From: Acetobacter conturbans
GTDB taxonomy: Bacteria; Pseudomonadota; Alphaproteobacteria; Acetobacterales; Acetobacteraceae
Reading direction: 5' to 3'
DNA length: 64,000 bases
NCBI RefSeq assembly: GCF_011516755.1
Contig: NZ_WOSY01000013.1
Span: 22,296-86,295 of the forward strand
Both the position numbers and the translations under genes were made by a program. The notes beneath the pieces were generated by a model. That model worked only from the letters and a program-made list of their open reading frames with translations. It had not been told where the DNA came from and did not search any database. Shown in pieces: positions 35,656-44,947 of this stretch; the stretch's first letter is position 1; each line of letters opens with the position of its first letter.

Positions 35656-36992
35656 CAGGGCAGGGAGAAGAAACATTCCGGCAGTATATCTGCCGCGTCT
35701 GCGGGCTGATTTATGACGAGGCTCTCGGAGATCCCGATAGTGGTCTTCTTCCGGGAACGCTTTTCCATGATATTCCGGAAGACTGGGCCTGCCCGCTCTG
35801 CGGTGTCACGAAGCTGGATTTCGAACCTTATATACCGCCACAACCGGGACAATATGCCAGCAATGGGGATGACCAGTCTTCGTTCGTTCGTGGGCAGGAC
35901 GGAGTTGTTGTCATCGGTGGGGGGACGGCCGGGTGGTCCGTGGCCCAGCGCCTCAAGGTGCTTGATCCGGACTGTCCCGTCACACTAGTAACCGGCTGCA
36001 GTGGGGATATCTATGCCAAGCCGGAACTGTCGGTCGCTCTTTCCCGAGGGCTGGACGAAGCGCGCCTGAATCGTGGAAAAGGGTGTGATGTTGCCGCACG
36101 TTATGGCATTCGCCTTATGGCAGGAGCTTTCGTCACAGGTCTTGATCCGATGGCGCGCCGGGTTCGCACCACCAGTGGCACAGTACGATATCGCGCGCTT
36201 GTCTTTGCTTATGGTGCACAGCCGATTGTGCTGCCGGAACTTCCGGCCGATTTGGTCTGGCGCGTCAATAATCTTCCTGCATGGCTCAGGCTGAAAGCGA
36301 CTTTAGGCGATACTCCTCGCACGATTGCCGTGATCGGTGCAGGACCGGTGGGCTGCGAACTTGCAGAAGACGCAGCGCGTGCCGGACATTCCGTGACTCT
36401 CCTTAGTCGTGGTCCCTGGCCTATGGACACGCTTCTTCCCGGCAAAGCCGGATCTCTTCTGGCCAGCCGCATTGTGCAGAGTGGCATTACCCTGCGAAAC
36501 GACACACAGGTCATCGGTGTACGGAAAAACGATGAGGGAAGTGTTTCAGTCAGGCTTCAAAATAATGACGACATAATAGCCGATCTTGCGATTTCGGCTG
36601 TTGGCCTGCGCACTGATCTGCGCCTGCCCGCGATGGCGGGGCTGAAGACGGATTGTGGCATCATTGTCGATGAAAACACGCTCCGGACAAGTGATCCGGC
36701 AATCTTCGCTCTTGGTGACTGTATCAGTGTCGGTGGACGTCCCTGCCGGTATATCGGTCCGATCGGTGCTCAGGCCGATGCGATAGCCCATGCCATTCTG
36801 GGTCTTGAGCACGCAGGTTATGTCCACGAAATACCACCATTGCGACTTAAAAGTCGCGCTCTTCCGTTGGAACTGCGTGGTCTACCAGATCCGGAGCGAA
36901 GCTGGGAAGTTGTTGAAGACAGCCCAAAGCGTCTGGCCATGCGGCAGTGTGACGGCGAACACGTCATCGCCTTTCTGGAGGCCATGTCATGA
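35652..36992 (+). CDS. Rubredoxin fused to NAD(P)H-dependent rubredoxin reductase
   Basis: 446 residues. Residues 1-60 form a rubredoxin with two Cys-x2-Cys pairs ([13 protein letters not shown] and [10 protein letters not shown]) to bind one iron. After a linker comes an FAD/NAD(P)H pyridine-nucleotide-disulfide oxidoreductase-type domain: [37 protein letters not shown] and [12 protein letters not shown]. It should pass electrons from NAD(P)H via FAD to the fused rubredoxin and on to a partner, most likely the flavoprotein encoded just upstream. It is coupled on both sides by ATGA overlaps. Confidence 0.88.
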   Translation: MTGQGEETFRQYICRVCGLIYDEALGDPDSGLLPGTLFHDIPEDWACPLCGVTKLDFEPYIPPQPGQYASNGDDQSSFVRGQDGVVVIGGGTAGWSVAQRLKVLDPDCPVTLVTGCSGDIYAKPELSVALSRGLDEARLNRGKGCDVAARYGIRLMAGAFVTGLDPMARRVRTTSGTVRYRALVFAYGAQPIVLPELPADLVWRVNNLPAWLRLKATLGDTPRTIAVIGAGPVGCELAEDAARAGHSVTLLSRGPWPMDTLLPGKAGSLLASRIVQSGITLRNDTQVIGVRKNDEGSVSVRLQNNDDIIADLAISAVGLRTDLRLPAMAGLKTDCGIIVDENTLRTSDPAIFALGDCISVGGRPCRYIGPIGAQADAIAHAILGLEHAGYVHEIPPLRLKSRALPLELRGLPDPERSWEVVEDSPKRLAMRQCDGEHVIAFLEAMS

Positions 36993-38239
36993 AAAGATTT
37001 TTCTCATCAAAGACGGCAGAATCTGCATTACGCTGTGACGCGGAGACAGAACCATTCACAGCATGCTCCTGCGGTATCATGCACTTTTCATCAGGCCTGG
37101 GTCGTAGGGGATTTCTTGGCGGACTTGCTGCCGCGGGTATCAGTGGGACCGCGCATGCTAACTCAGTGGTCCCGGTCGAAAAAGCCGAACTGAAGGTAGG
37201 TTTTGTGCCGATCAGCTGTGCGGCCCCCCTTATCATGGCTGTTGCAAAAGGCTTTTTTCAGGAGGAGGGTCTGAACGTCCACCTTCAGAAAATCGCTGGA
37301 TGGGCTCTGGTCCGTGACCGTCTGCTGAATGGTGAACTGGACGCATCACAACTGCTCGCACCCATGCCAATCTCCCTGTCACTCGGGCTTGGAAGTGCCG
37401 CACAGCCAGTGCGTGCCATCACGATGCAGAACATCAACGGACAGGCGATTACGCTTGCTTTGAAGCATCATAATCGTCGTGATCCGCGTGACTGGAAGGG
37501 CATGACATTCGCCATTCCCTTTGAATATTCAATGCATAACCTTCTGTTGCGGGATTATCTGGCACATTATGGTCTTGACCCGGATCATGATGTAACCCTG
37601 CGCATCACGTCTCCTCCGGACATGGTGGCCAATCTGAGAGCCGGGAATATCGACGGGTTTCTGGGACCGGACCCGTTCAATCAACGTGCTGTCTATGAAC
37701 AGATTGGCTTCATTCAGACTTTGACGGCGCAAATCTGGGATGGCCATCCATGCTGCGCCTTTGGCATGACCCAACCTTTTATCGATGCCTATCCGAATAC
37801 CTATTCAGCCCTGCAACGTGCCATGATCCGTGCGGCAGCATGGATGAATGCGCCGGAGAACCGGCTTGAAGCAGCAAGAATCATGGCACAGCCTGCTTAC
37901 CTCAACCAGCCGGAAATCGTCATTCGTCAGAGCCTGACAGGGCACTATGCCGATGGCCTGGGCGTCGTTCAGGATAACCCGCACCGTGCTGGCTACAGTC
38001 CTTATCCCTATTATTCCATGGCCATGTGGATTGAGTCCCAGCTCCGGCGCTGGGGATATCTGCAGCGCCCGACAGATGCCCTGAAACTGGCTCGCGAGAT
38101 TTACCTGTTTGACGATGTCGTGCAGCAGGCACGTGTGGTGGGACCTCTTTCAGGACTGCAAGATCCCGTTGCCGGTGGCTTTCCAGAATTTTCTGTTCTC
38201 GGTCAAACATTTCCTCGTGCCGGAGGGCAGGCTCTGTGA
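36989..38239 (+). CDS. Nitrate/cyanate-type ABC substrate-binding protein (NrtA/CynA-like)
   Basis: 416 residues, larger than SsuA-type proteins and like NrtA/CmpA/CynA. A twin-arginine-type leader ([20 protein letters not shown]) follows a Cys-containing N-terminal extension. The mature domain opens [20 protein letters not shown] and contains the family segment [21 protein letters not shown] Tat route would suit a folded periplasmic protein. With cyanase at the operon end, cyanate is a likely ligand. Alternatively it delivers the oxygenase substrate. Confidence 0.85.
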   Translation: MKRFFSSKTAESALRCDAETEPFTACSCGIMHFSSGLGRRGFLGGLAAAGISGTAHANSVVPVEKAELKVGFVPISCAAPLIMAVAKGFFQEEGLNVHLQKIAGWALVRDRLLNGELDASQLLAPMPISLSLGLGSAAQPVRAITMQNINGQAITLALKHHNRRDPRDWKGMTFAIPFEYSMHNLLLRDYLAHYGLDPDHDVTLRITSPPDMVANLRAGNIDGFLGPDPFNQRAVYEQIGFIQTLTAQIWDGHPCCAFGMTQPFIDAYPNTYSALQRAMIRAAAWMNAPENRLEAARIMAQPAYLNQPEIVIRQSLTGHYADGLGVVQDNPHRAGYSPYPYYSMAMWIESQLRRWGYLQRPTDALKLAREIYLFDDVVQQARVVGPLSGLQDPVAGGFPEFSVLGQTFPRAGGQAL

Positions 38240-39099
38240 ACAGTTTCTCCGAAACGCTCCGCGCGTGGGGGCTGACGGCCTTCCTATGTGTTCTGCTTCT
38301 GGCAGGATGGTATATCGCCACATTCCCCGCCGCATCGCATTCCCCCTACGGAATTCCGGACGGCAATGCAGAATATCAGGCATTGATGGGACATGGTCCG
38401 AACGCAGCTTCTCATTCGGAAGGCTTTCCAACTCCAAAGCAGTTTTTGGATGCGGCGTGGATTCAGCTCCGAGAGCCATTCCATGATCGTGGGCCCAATG
38501 ATCGTGGAATAGGCTGGCAACTCGGGGCATCCCTCCTGCGCGTGGCACTGGGCTACGGTCTTGCTGTTCTCGTGGCCGTGCCGGGCGGCTTCATCATCGG
38601 TTTATCGCCACTCATACGACGCGCGCTTGATCCGTTTATCCAGATCCTTCGGCCTATTTCTCCGCTCGCCTGGATGCCTATCGCCCTCTACACGATCCGC
38701 AACGCAGAAGAGTGCGGGATCTTTGTGATCTTCATCTGTTCGCTGTGGCCCGTCCTTATCAACACGGCATTTGGTGTCGCTGCTGTCCGCCGTGACTGGC
38801 TCAATGTGGCAAAAACGCTCGAGGTTGTCTGGTGGCGTCAGATTTTTCTGGTTCTTCTTCCCGCAGCAGCACCGACCATCATTACGGGAATGCGTGTGGG
38901 GCTCGGAATTGCGTGGCTCGCCATCGTTGCAGCGGAAATGTTGGTGGGCGGGTCAGGGATCGGATACTTCGTGTGGAATCAGTGGAATAACCTGTCCATC
39001 GCCAACGTCCTTCTTGCTGTCCTGATGATCGGGATCACGGGTATGGTCCTTGACCTTCTCTTTGGCTTCATCCAGCGGAGACTGACCTATGTCGAATGA
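38236..39099 (+). CDS. Nitrate/cyanate-type ABC permease (NrtB/CynB-like)
   Basis: 287 residues beginning at a GTG that overlaps the binding-protein stop (GTGA). The first membrane helix (about 12-35) is followed by a long periplasmic segment, then five more helices, with the EAA loop near DWLNVAKTLEVVWWRQIFLVLLP. This layout, with a long loop after the first helix, matches NrtB/CynB permeases. It forms the inner-membrane channel of the importer. Confidence 0.87.
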   Translation: MNSFSETLRAWGLTAFLCVLLLAGWYIATFPAASHSPYGIPDGNAEYQALMGHGPNAASHSEGFPTPKQFLDAAWIQLREPFHDRGPNDRGIGWQLGASLLRVALGYGLAVLVAVPGGFIIGLSPLIRRALDPFIQILRPISPLAWMPIALYTIRNAEECGIFVIFICSLWPVLINTAFGVAAVRRDWLNVAKTLEVVWWRQIFLVLLPAAAPTIITGMRVGLGIAWLAIVAAEMLVGGSGIGYFVWNQWNNLSIANVLLAVLMIGITGMVLDLLFGFIQRRLTYVE

Positions 39100-39898
39100 G
39101 CACGCCGTGACGCGCTTCATCGAGGTCTCACAACTCATGAAGCGCTACAAACCCGGTATTCCGGCCGTGTTTGCAGATGTCTCTTTCACCATTGCACAAG
39201 GTGAATTTGTCTGTGTGATCGGGCATTCCGGATGCGGAAAAAGCTCCATCCTGAACATTCTGGCTGGCCTTGAAAAAGCCAGTTCTGGTGTTGTGATCAT
39301 GAACGGTCATGAGATTACCGGCCCATCTCTGGAGCGGGGCGTCGTCTTTCAGGGGCATGCGCTTCTTCCATGGTTTACGGCTCTGCAAAACGTGGAGTTT
39401 GCCGTACGTTCCCGCCATCCCAAATATTCTCGTGCGAAAATAAAAGAGGAGGCAGAACAGTATCTCAACATGGTGGGTCTTGGAGCCGCTTTGCACAAGA
39501 AGCCATCCGAACTCTCAGGCGGCATGCGCCAGCGCGTCGGGATCGCCCGCGCTTTCTCGGTCGAGCCCAGCCTGCTGCTGATGGATGAACCGTTCGGGGC
39601 TCTGGATGCGCTGACACGTGGCCTGATTCAGGAGGAACTTCTCGGTGTCTGCGCACGGACGCACCAGACCGTGTTCATGATTACACATGATGTGGACGAA
39701 GCCATTTTTCTCGCGGACCGTATTGTCCTGATGAGTAATGGCCCCGGCGCGCGTATTGCTGAAATCGTAAAAAATCCTCTGCCGCGGTCACGCACACGCG
39801 AGACCATGCATCACGAGGAAGGTTTTTACGACTTACGCAACCATCTGGTGGATTTTCTTGTCCGGCGGTCTGCGCTGGTCACGAAATCTGTCGCATAG
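39089..39898 (+). CDS. Nitrate/cyanate-type ABC ATPase (NrtD/CynD-like)
   Basis: 269 residues with Walker A GHSGCGKSSILNI, Q-loop VVFQGHALLPWFTAL, signature SELSGGMRQRVGIAR, Walker B LLLMDEPFGALDAL and H-loop MITHDVDEAIF. The GHSGCGKSS and GHALLPW variants are those of nitrate/cyanate importers. It overlaps the permease by 11 bases and is 27 bases from cyanase. Confidence 0.9.
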   Translation: MSNEHAVTRFIEVSQLMKRYKPGIPAVFADVSFTIAQGEFVCVIGHSGCGKSSILNILAGLEKASSGVVIMNGHEITGPSLERGVVFQGHALLPWFTALQNVEFAVRSRHPKYSRAKIKEEAEQYLNMVGLGAALHKKPSELSGGMRQRVGIARAFSVEPSLLLMDEPFGALDALTRGLIQEELLGVCARTHQTVFMITHDVDEAIFLADRIVLMSNGPGARIAEIVKNPLPRSRTRETMHHEEGFYDLRNHLVDFLVRRSALVTKSVA

Positions 39899-39925
39899 TT
39901 CTCTTAATCAAGGAAAGAAATCATC

Positions 39926-40375
39926 ATGTATACATGTCGTGAAGATGTCACCGAGGCTATTGTTATTGCCAAGGTCGGGAAGAATATGAACTGGGCCGAT
40001 GTGGCTCTGAAAATTGGTCGCAGCAAAGAATGGGTGACGGCTGCATGCCTGGGGCAGATGGTCTTTTCTCCCGACGAAGCCACGAAAATTGTCGAAATTT
40101 TCGAGCTGGACGTGAGTGCTGGTCCCTGGCTCTGCGCTGTACCTTACAAAGGCACATTTGATGGGGGAGCTCCCAGTGATCCACTGCTGTATCGTTGGTA
40201 CGAGATGCTGAGTGTCTACGGCCCTGCGATAAAAGCTCTCATTCATGAAGAATTCGGGGACGGGATCATGAGCGCGATAGATTTTCGCATGAATATTGGG
40301 CGCGAAGCTGATCCAGCCGGAGATCGTGTGAATGTCACAATCTCAGGAAAATTCCTGCCATACAAAGCATACTGA
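39926..40375 (+). CDS. cynS: Cyanase (cyanate hydratase)
   Basis: 149 residues. Cyanase converts cyanate and bicarbonate to carbamate, which decays to ammonia and CO2. The N-terminal five-helix domain resembles a DNA-binding fold (WADVALKIGRSKEWVTAACLG). The C-terminal active-site region keeps Arg90 and Glu93 in LLYRWYEML and Ser116 in DGIMSAIDF, with the same spacing as the catalytic Arg96, Glu99 and Ser122 of the E. coli enzyme. AAGGAAAG precedes the ATG. It is the last gene of the operon and is followed by a hairpin terminator. No carbonic anhydrase gene is in the window. Confidence 0.95.
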   Translation: MYTCREDVTEAIVIAKVGKNMNWADVALKIGRSKEWVTAACLGQMVFSPDEATKIVEIFELDVSAGPWLCAVPYKGTFDGGAPSDPLLYRWYEMLSVYGPAIKALIHEEFGDGIMSAIDFRMNIGREADPAGDRVNVTISGKFLPYKAY

Positions 40376-40378
40376 TCA

Positions 40379-40403
40379 ATAGCCGCGCTCCACGCGCGGC
40401 TAT
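40379..40403 (+). terminator. Hairpin terminator after cynS
   Basis: ATAGCCGCGC and GCGCGGCTAT form a perfect 10-base stem with a five-base loop (TCCAC), starting just after the cyanase stop. A pyrimidine-rich tract with several T residues follows. It probably ends most cynS-operon transcripts before the porin gene. Confidence 0.75.
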
Positions 40404-40424
40404 ACTTTCTCTTCCTCTATATCG

Positions 40425-40438
40425 TTACGATATCGTAA
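40425..40438. promoter_or_regulatory. 14-base palindrome in front of the porin gene
   Basis: TTACGATATCGTAA is a perfect palindrome ending 14 bases before the porin ATG, directly next to its AAGG ribosome binding site. It could be an operator or a leader structure that hides the ribosome binding site. It shares the CGATATCG core with the palindrome at 19617-19632. Confidence 0.4.
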
Positions 40439-40452
40439 TAAGGTGTTTTGCC

Positions 40453-42120
40453 ATGCGCGGTTTTTTGCCTTCTGCGTGGCCTTTGGCTATGCCATCGTTC
40501 GTTGCTCTTTCCATGGGTTTTTTACTATCACCGGCTGATGCTGCTTCGAAGCGTGACGAAATTTCTCATAAATATATAACAAAAACCAAAATAACCTCCC
40601 GTGATTCTGTACGGTTGGTGCCGCCTTTAAAGGTCGACGCAAATGATATCACTGCACGACAGTCAGGTAATCTGCGCCACTGGGGAGTGTTTAATGCCGG
40701 TAATGGCGCAGCATCAGGCTTCGGACCTGTGGCACCCTATGGACAGGCGCGCTGGGCGGAGGACTGGAGTTTTCTCGTCAGACAAACCCCAGCCAAACGA
40801 AAACAGGACTGGTTCAACACTTTAAAGCACATCAGCCTGACTGATGATGGCACAATCTGGCTCAGCCTGAGCGGCGAGAGCCGATTGCGATATATTTTCG
40901 AGACACAGCCGCTTTTGGGCACGGCTCATGTCACAAATGCCAGTCGTGTATTGCTGCGAAATCAGTATGGCGCTGATCTGCACATGGGCCAACATGTGCG
41001 GGTCTATGTGCAATTGCTGAATGCGGAGGCGGGTGGCTCAAACACTTACGGATATCAGACGGGGCTTCAGCGGGAGCGTCTTGACCTGCAGCAGGGACTG
41101 ATCGAAGTCCATGGACGTATCCTCGGAGCTGATACAGGCGTCATTGCTGGGCGGCAGCTCTTTCTTGATGCTCCACAATCCATGCAATCCGTTCGTGATC
41201 TCCCTAACGTACAGCAGACATGGAACGGAGTGCGAGGCTACGCGATCTGGAAACGGACCAGGCTCGATCTTTTTGATTTTGCCCAGACCAACGTGGAACC
41301 GGTGGGGATTTTTGGAAACGGCGTCAATTACGGAGGGCGACTTTTCGGAGCATACAGTTCGACGGCGCTCCCGAAATTCCAGTTCCTCGGTAAGGCCGGA
41401 CAGATGTTTGTAGATGTTTTTTATCTTGGATATCTCTACAGTGGTGCAAACGCAGCGCTTCCGAAAGCGGCTATTGGACAGGTGCAGGCCGGCTCTACCC
41501 GTCGGGATTCTTTTGGGGCTAGGGTGTGGGGTAAAGCCGGACCGCTGACCCTGAATCTGGATGGTATCTATCAGGGAGGCACGTTTCGTCCCGCAAACAG
41601 TGGCGCCACCCGCCCGGTTCATGCATATGCCGCGAATGCGAGTGTGACATACAGTGAAACAGGTCTGTGGGGAGCGCCAGTGGCGGGCATGCAGGCTGAT
41701 ATTTTCTCAGGCGGTAATTATTCCAAAACCAATGGATCAGTAGGGACGTTTGGGGCTCCGTATGTTGCAGCACCTCCCTACAATGATAGCACGCTGTCAC
41801 TGACCAGCCAGAATTTGATAGGGGTAGGACCCATCGTTCAGGCAGCAAAAGGGACTGTGCATATGCGGATACATGTGCCCTTTTTCTGGCGGGAAAGCAC
41901 AAGCGATGCCGTGTATGGCGTCAATAAGACCTATAGTTTTCGGAATAATCTGCATGGTGGTTTTATCGGTGTAGCACCGCAAGCGCAGATTGCATGGAGT
42001 TTCCGTCGCCACTGGACATGGACGCACGATCTTGAGGGACTGGCTCTTTCTCGGGGGATGCGGCAGGCAGGTGCAAAATCCGGGCTATTTTACATGCAAA
42101 CCTTGACGTTTGAATTCTGA
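40453..42120 (+). CDS. Outer-membrane porin, alginate-export (AlgE) family
   Basis: 555 residues. The N-terminal signal peptide covers about residues 1-30 (PSFVALSMGFLLSPADAAS). The alginate_exp domain starts near 115 with WLSLSGESRLRYIFETQPLL, followed by many alternating beta strands and a C-terminal aromatic (LTFEF), as expected of an 18-stranded outer-membrane barrel. Despite the name, many family members are general or substrate-specific porins. It lies after the cyn operon terminator and before a NifA-like regulator, so it may admit the operon's substrate across the outer membrane. Confidence 0.85.
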   Translation: MRGFLPSAWPLAMPSFVALSMGFLLSPADAASKRDEISHKYITKTKITSRDSVRLVPPLKVDANDITARQSGNLRHWGVFNAGNGAASGFGPVAPYGQARWAEDWSFLVRQTPAKRKQDWFNTLKHISLTDDGTIWLSLSGESRLRYIFETQPLLGTAHVTNASRVLLRNQYGADLHMGQHVRVYVQLLNAEAGGSNTYGYQTGLQRERLDLQQGLIEVHGRILGADTGVIAGRQLFLDAPQSMQSVRDLPNVQQTWNGVRGYAIWKRTRLDLFDFAQTNVEPVGIFGNGVNYGGRLFGAYSSTALPKFQFLGKAGQMFVDVFYLGYLYSGANAALPKAAIGQVQAGSTRRDSFGARVWGKAGPLTLNLDGIYQGGTFRPANSGATRPVHAYAANASVTYSETGLWGAPVAGMQADIFSGGNYSKTNGSVGTFGAPYVAAPPYNDSTLSLTSQNLIGVGPIVQAAKGTVHMRIHVPFFWRESTSDAVYGVNKTYSFRNNLHGGFIGVAPQAQIAWSFRRHWTWTHDLEGLALSRGMRQAGAKSGLFYMQTLTFEF

Positions 42121-42407
42121 ATTTTTCTTCTGTGAGTCACCGTATGACAGCTTTATAAAGGGCGATAAGCAGAGGGTGCCACAGATCAAGGCGGACCTTA
42201 TATGCTGCAAACCGAATGGCATATAATCTGCCACGAGATTGATAGGAGCATTGAGAGACCCGTGTAAATGACGGGGTGCTTGATTTACGGAATGGTCCCA
42301 AAATCCTCTGCGGCAATAAAAAACAGTTGAATAATATCAATATTCATGTTGCCTTCTTATGAAATATATTGGTCCAATCCACACCATTGCGAAAGGAATG
42401 AAGCTCT
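42121..42407. other. Intergenic region between porin and NifA-like regulator
   Basis: Nearly 290 bases. I see no gene, IS fragment, clear hairpin or sigma-54 promoter here. The half next to the regulator is AT-rich. Confidence 0.35.
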
Positions 42408-43988
42408 TTGGCATCTGCGTCTGACAATGACCTGACTCTTGGATTTTGGCGTTCCCAGGAAATGCTTCTGCTCAAAAGTGTCATGGCGCTTGTAGGGCGA
42501 GGGCTGGAACTGGACGTAGTCATTCGTGAGATTCTACATCTACTTTCTGAGCTGCTTGGCCTCAATCGTGGGCGCGTTGTCCTGCCTGATGAAAAAGGGC
42601 GGTTCGCAATTCGGTATGCTTATGGTCTCACACCCGAAGAAATTGCTCGCGGGGTCTATGAGTTGGGGGAGGGGGTTACCGGGACCGTTCTGCGAAACCG
42701 GCAACTTATTGTCGTTCAGGACATTGATGATGATCCACTGTTTCTGGGCCGTGCCGTTTCACGTGCTCACCTGCCTCAGGAAAAGGTTGCATTTATCGTG
42801 ATGCCGATCGGTGGATTTCGCAACGAGGCAGGTGTTATAGCCTGTCACCGTCTGCGCCATCGGAATCGCGAACTGGCTGATGATATTACAATTCTTCAGA
42901 TTGTTTCAAGTCTTATAAGCCAGCTTCTTCAGTTAAAAGCTGCGGTAGAAGAACAGAATCAAGCTCTCCAGCAGCAAAATGTCCTTCTGGTGCAGGCGCT
43001 GGAGAGCGCGACGATCCGTTATGGCATTGTCGGACATTCTCCTGCATTGCTACAGGCAATCAGCGCACTGGAACGTGTCTCTGATAGTCCGTCTCCAGTG
43101 CTGATTTTGGGTCGCTCGGGAACAGGAAAAGAACTTTTCGCGCGGGCACTGCATCTGGCGAGTTCACGTCGCGAGCATCCGTTCATCAAAATCAATTGTG
43201 CCGCTATTGTCCAATCTACTTTTGATATGGAGTTTTTCGGATATGAACGTGGTGCCTTTCAGGGCGCCAGAGAAAAGCATATAGGTCTTTTAGAGCAGGC
43301 CAATACAGGTACAATTCTTTTTGATAATATTGATGAACTTTCCCTGAATATACAAGGAAAACTAATCCGTTCTATTGAAGCTGCGTCAATCAATCGTATT
43401 GGGAGCCGTTCCAGAATTCCGATCAATATACGGGTTGTCGCTACATCAACGCAGGATCTTCAGCGTCTCACTGAAGAGAAGGCTTTTCGGTACGATTTAT
43501 TTTACCATCTGAATATTATCCCAGTGCGACTACCTTCTCTTGTGCACCGAAAGGAGGATATTCCTCTGTTGGTGGAATATTTTCTGAATCAGTTTAATCA
43601 ACGACATGATCGCAGTATCAGTCTTTCGCCAGATGCAGTTCATTATCTTACTGAACAGAACTGGCCCGGTGAAATAAGACAACTTTCCAGTTTTCTGGAG
43701 CGTACGGTCCTTCTGTCAACAAAATGCATACTGAAAATGCGGGATATTCATTTGTTATTAAAGGGTGATTCGGAGGCATTTCTACAGATTGATCAAAATC
43801 GCAACGAACGTCAGGAAGTTCGCAGTAATCCGTCGATACGACCGTATGAATCCGTTCTGTCACATTCAAAAGAGGAAATCTTAAATGCGTTGAAGATAAA
43901 TAGAGGAAATAAATCAAGAGCAGCAAAAATGCTTGGAATAACCTACCGGCAAATATGCTACAGAATAAAAAAACTTTCTATATCATAG
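42408..43988 (+). CDS. NifA/NtrC-like GAF-AAA+-HTH regulator with altered sigma-54 motifs
   Basis: 526 residues from a TTG preceded by AAAGGA; no in-frame ATG lies before residue 19. An N-terminal GAF sensor (about 20-170) is NifA-like. A short coiled region leads to the AAA+ domain (about 205-440) with Walker A LGRSGTGKELFARALH and a C-terminal Fis-type HTH (GNKSRAAKMLGITYRQICYR). Key residues differ from the norm: GAFTGA reads GAFQGA, Walker B reads ILFDNIDEL where family members have D-E, and the FRxDL.YRL arginine-finger region reads FRYDLFYHL, losing the second Arg. The protein may not drive sigma-54 open-complex formation in the usual way. It probably regulates the neighbouring porin and cyanate operon. 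Confidence 0.85.
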   Translation: MASASDNDLTLGFWRSQEMLLLKSVMALVGRGLELDVVIREILHLLSELLGLNRGRVVLPDEKGRFAIRYAYGLTPEEIARGVYELGEGVTGTVLRNRQLIVVQDIDDDPLFLGRAVSRAHLPQEKVAFIVMPIGGFRNEAGVIACHRLRHRNRELADDITILQIVSSLISQLLQLKAAVEEQNQALQQQNVLLVQALESATIRYGIVGHSPALLQAISALERVSDSPSPVLILGRSGTGKELFARALHLASSRREHPFIKINCAAIVQSTFDMEFFGYERGAFQGAREKHIGLLEQANTGTILFDNIDELSLNIQGKLIRSIEAASINRIGSRSRIPINIRVVATSTQDLQRLTEEKAFRYDLFYHLNIIPVRLPSLVHRKEDIPLLVEYFLNQFNQRHDRSISLSPDAVHYLTEQNWPGEIRQLSSFLERTVLLSTKCILKMRDIHLLLKGDSEAFLQIDQNRNERQEVRSNPSIRPYESVLSHSKEEILNALKINRGNKSRAAKMLGITYRQICYRIKKLSIS

Positions 43989-43994
43989 CGTATA

Positions 43995-44800
43995 CTAGGG
44001 TATGTCGTTAGTTGAGGCGGATGATGGTGGCTGCGAGCGGTGCGACGGAGAGAAGTCTTGATGCCGTTGGACGGTTCTATCAATAGCCTTGGTATCGTTT
44101 ATTGAAGCCTGAACAAACGCCTTCGCCCCTGCTTTGAGAGTTTGATGGAGCGCGTTCTGTGCTAAAGGTCAGTCTTTCCGCCTGTCATATCTTGGGCTAT
44201 ACGGCTTGGATGCGGGCGAGGAAGAGCAGACGCCTAATATTGTTGACGAGATTGGCGAGGCCGGTCTTCATTCCAGTGTGGCGAATGGCGAGATCCACGG
44301 CTGGCATTGCTCCATCGGCATGCGGTTTTGTCTTGGTGAAATGCAGCGTCCAACGTGCATCCCCGTTCTTGTACCACAATTTTGCGGACTTCTTCTTCCA
44401 GTCTTCCGGGCCTTTAGCAGCCTTGAGGTTAGCCTTCTCCGTCATGGTATTACGCTGCCGTGGGGCTTGCCAGACCCAGTCTCAGGAAGCGCATGAAGGA
44501 CAGCCGGTCATGGATAAGATATTCGGTCCGTTCATCGGACAGTCTGTCGGTCGTCTAGATTACCAGAACCCTGAACATCAGCATGGGGTCAAACGGTGGC
44601 CTGCTGCCTTTGCTGCCATCCAAATCCGACAGAATCTTGTCCAGATCCAGCCGGAAGACTTCAAAATCCACGGTTCGGGAAAAAGCCTCAAGCTGGTCGC
44701 CTAACCCGCTCCGGCGCGCCAGACGATACTCAACATCAAAGAAACCGGACTGCCCGATCTCAATCCCTCCCGAAAACGTCACGAGAGAATGGAATCACGG
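43995..44800 (-). pseudogene. IS5-family transposase remnant
   Basis: Minus-strand fragments of a DDE transposase. The N-terminal part (44555-44782) reads LGDQLEAFSRTVDFEVFRLD and RPPFDPMLMFRVLVI. A middle part (44197-44445) has DARWTLHFTKTKPHADG. The extreme C-terminus near 44000-44075 reads ASRLLSVAPLAATIIRLN, similar to the end of the remnant at 17197-17610. Several frame changes and a missing centre show it is dead. It lies immediately after the NifA-like regulator. Confidence 0.8.
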
Positions 44801-44947
44801 CTTAAACATCAGAGAGAGGGGTTTTTAGAACCGTCGAGGGCCACCTGATCTCCTCGTTGACGCAGTGCGGCATCACCCGTAAAAGGCCGCGTTCTGAACC
44901 CGCGAAGCCCGATTAGGCGCAATCATACTCAGCGCCGGAGGCGCCGC

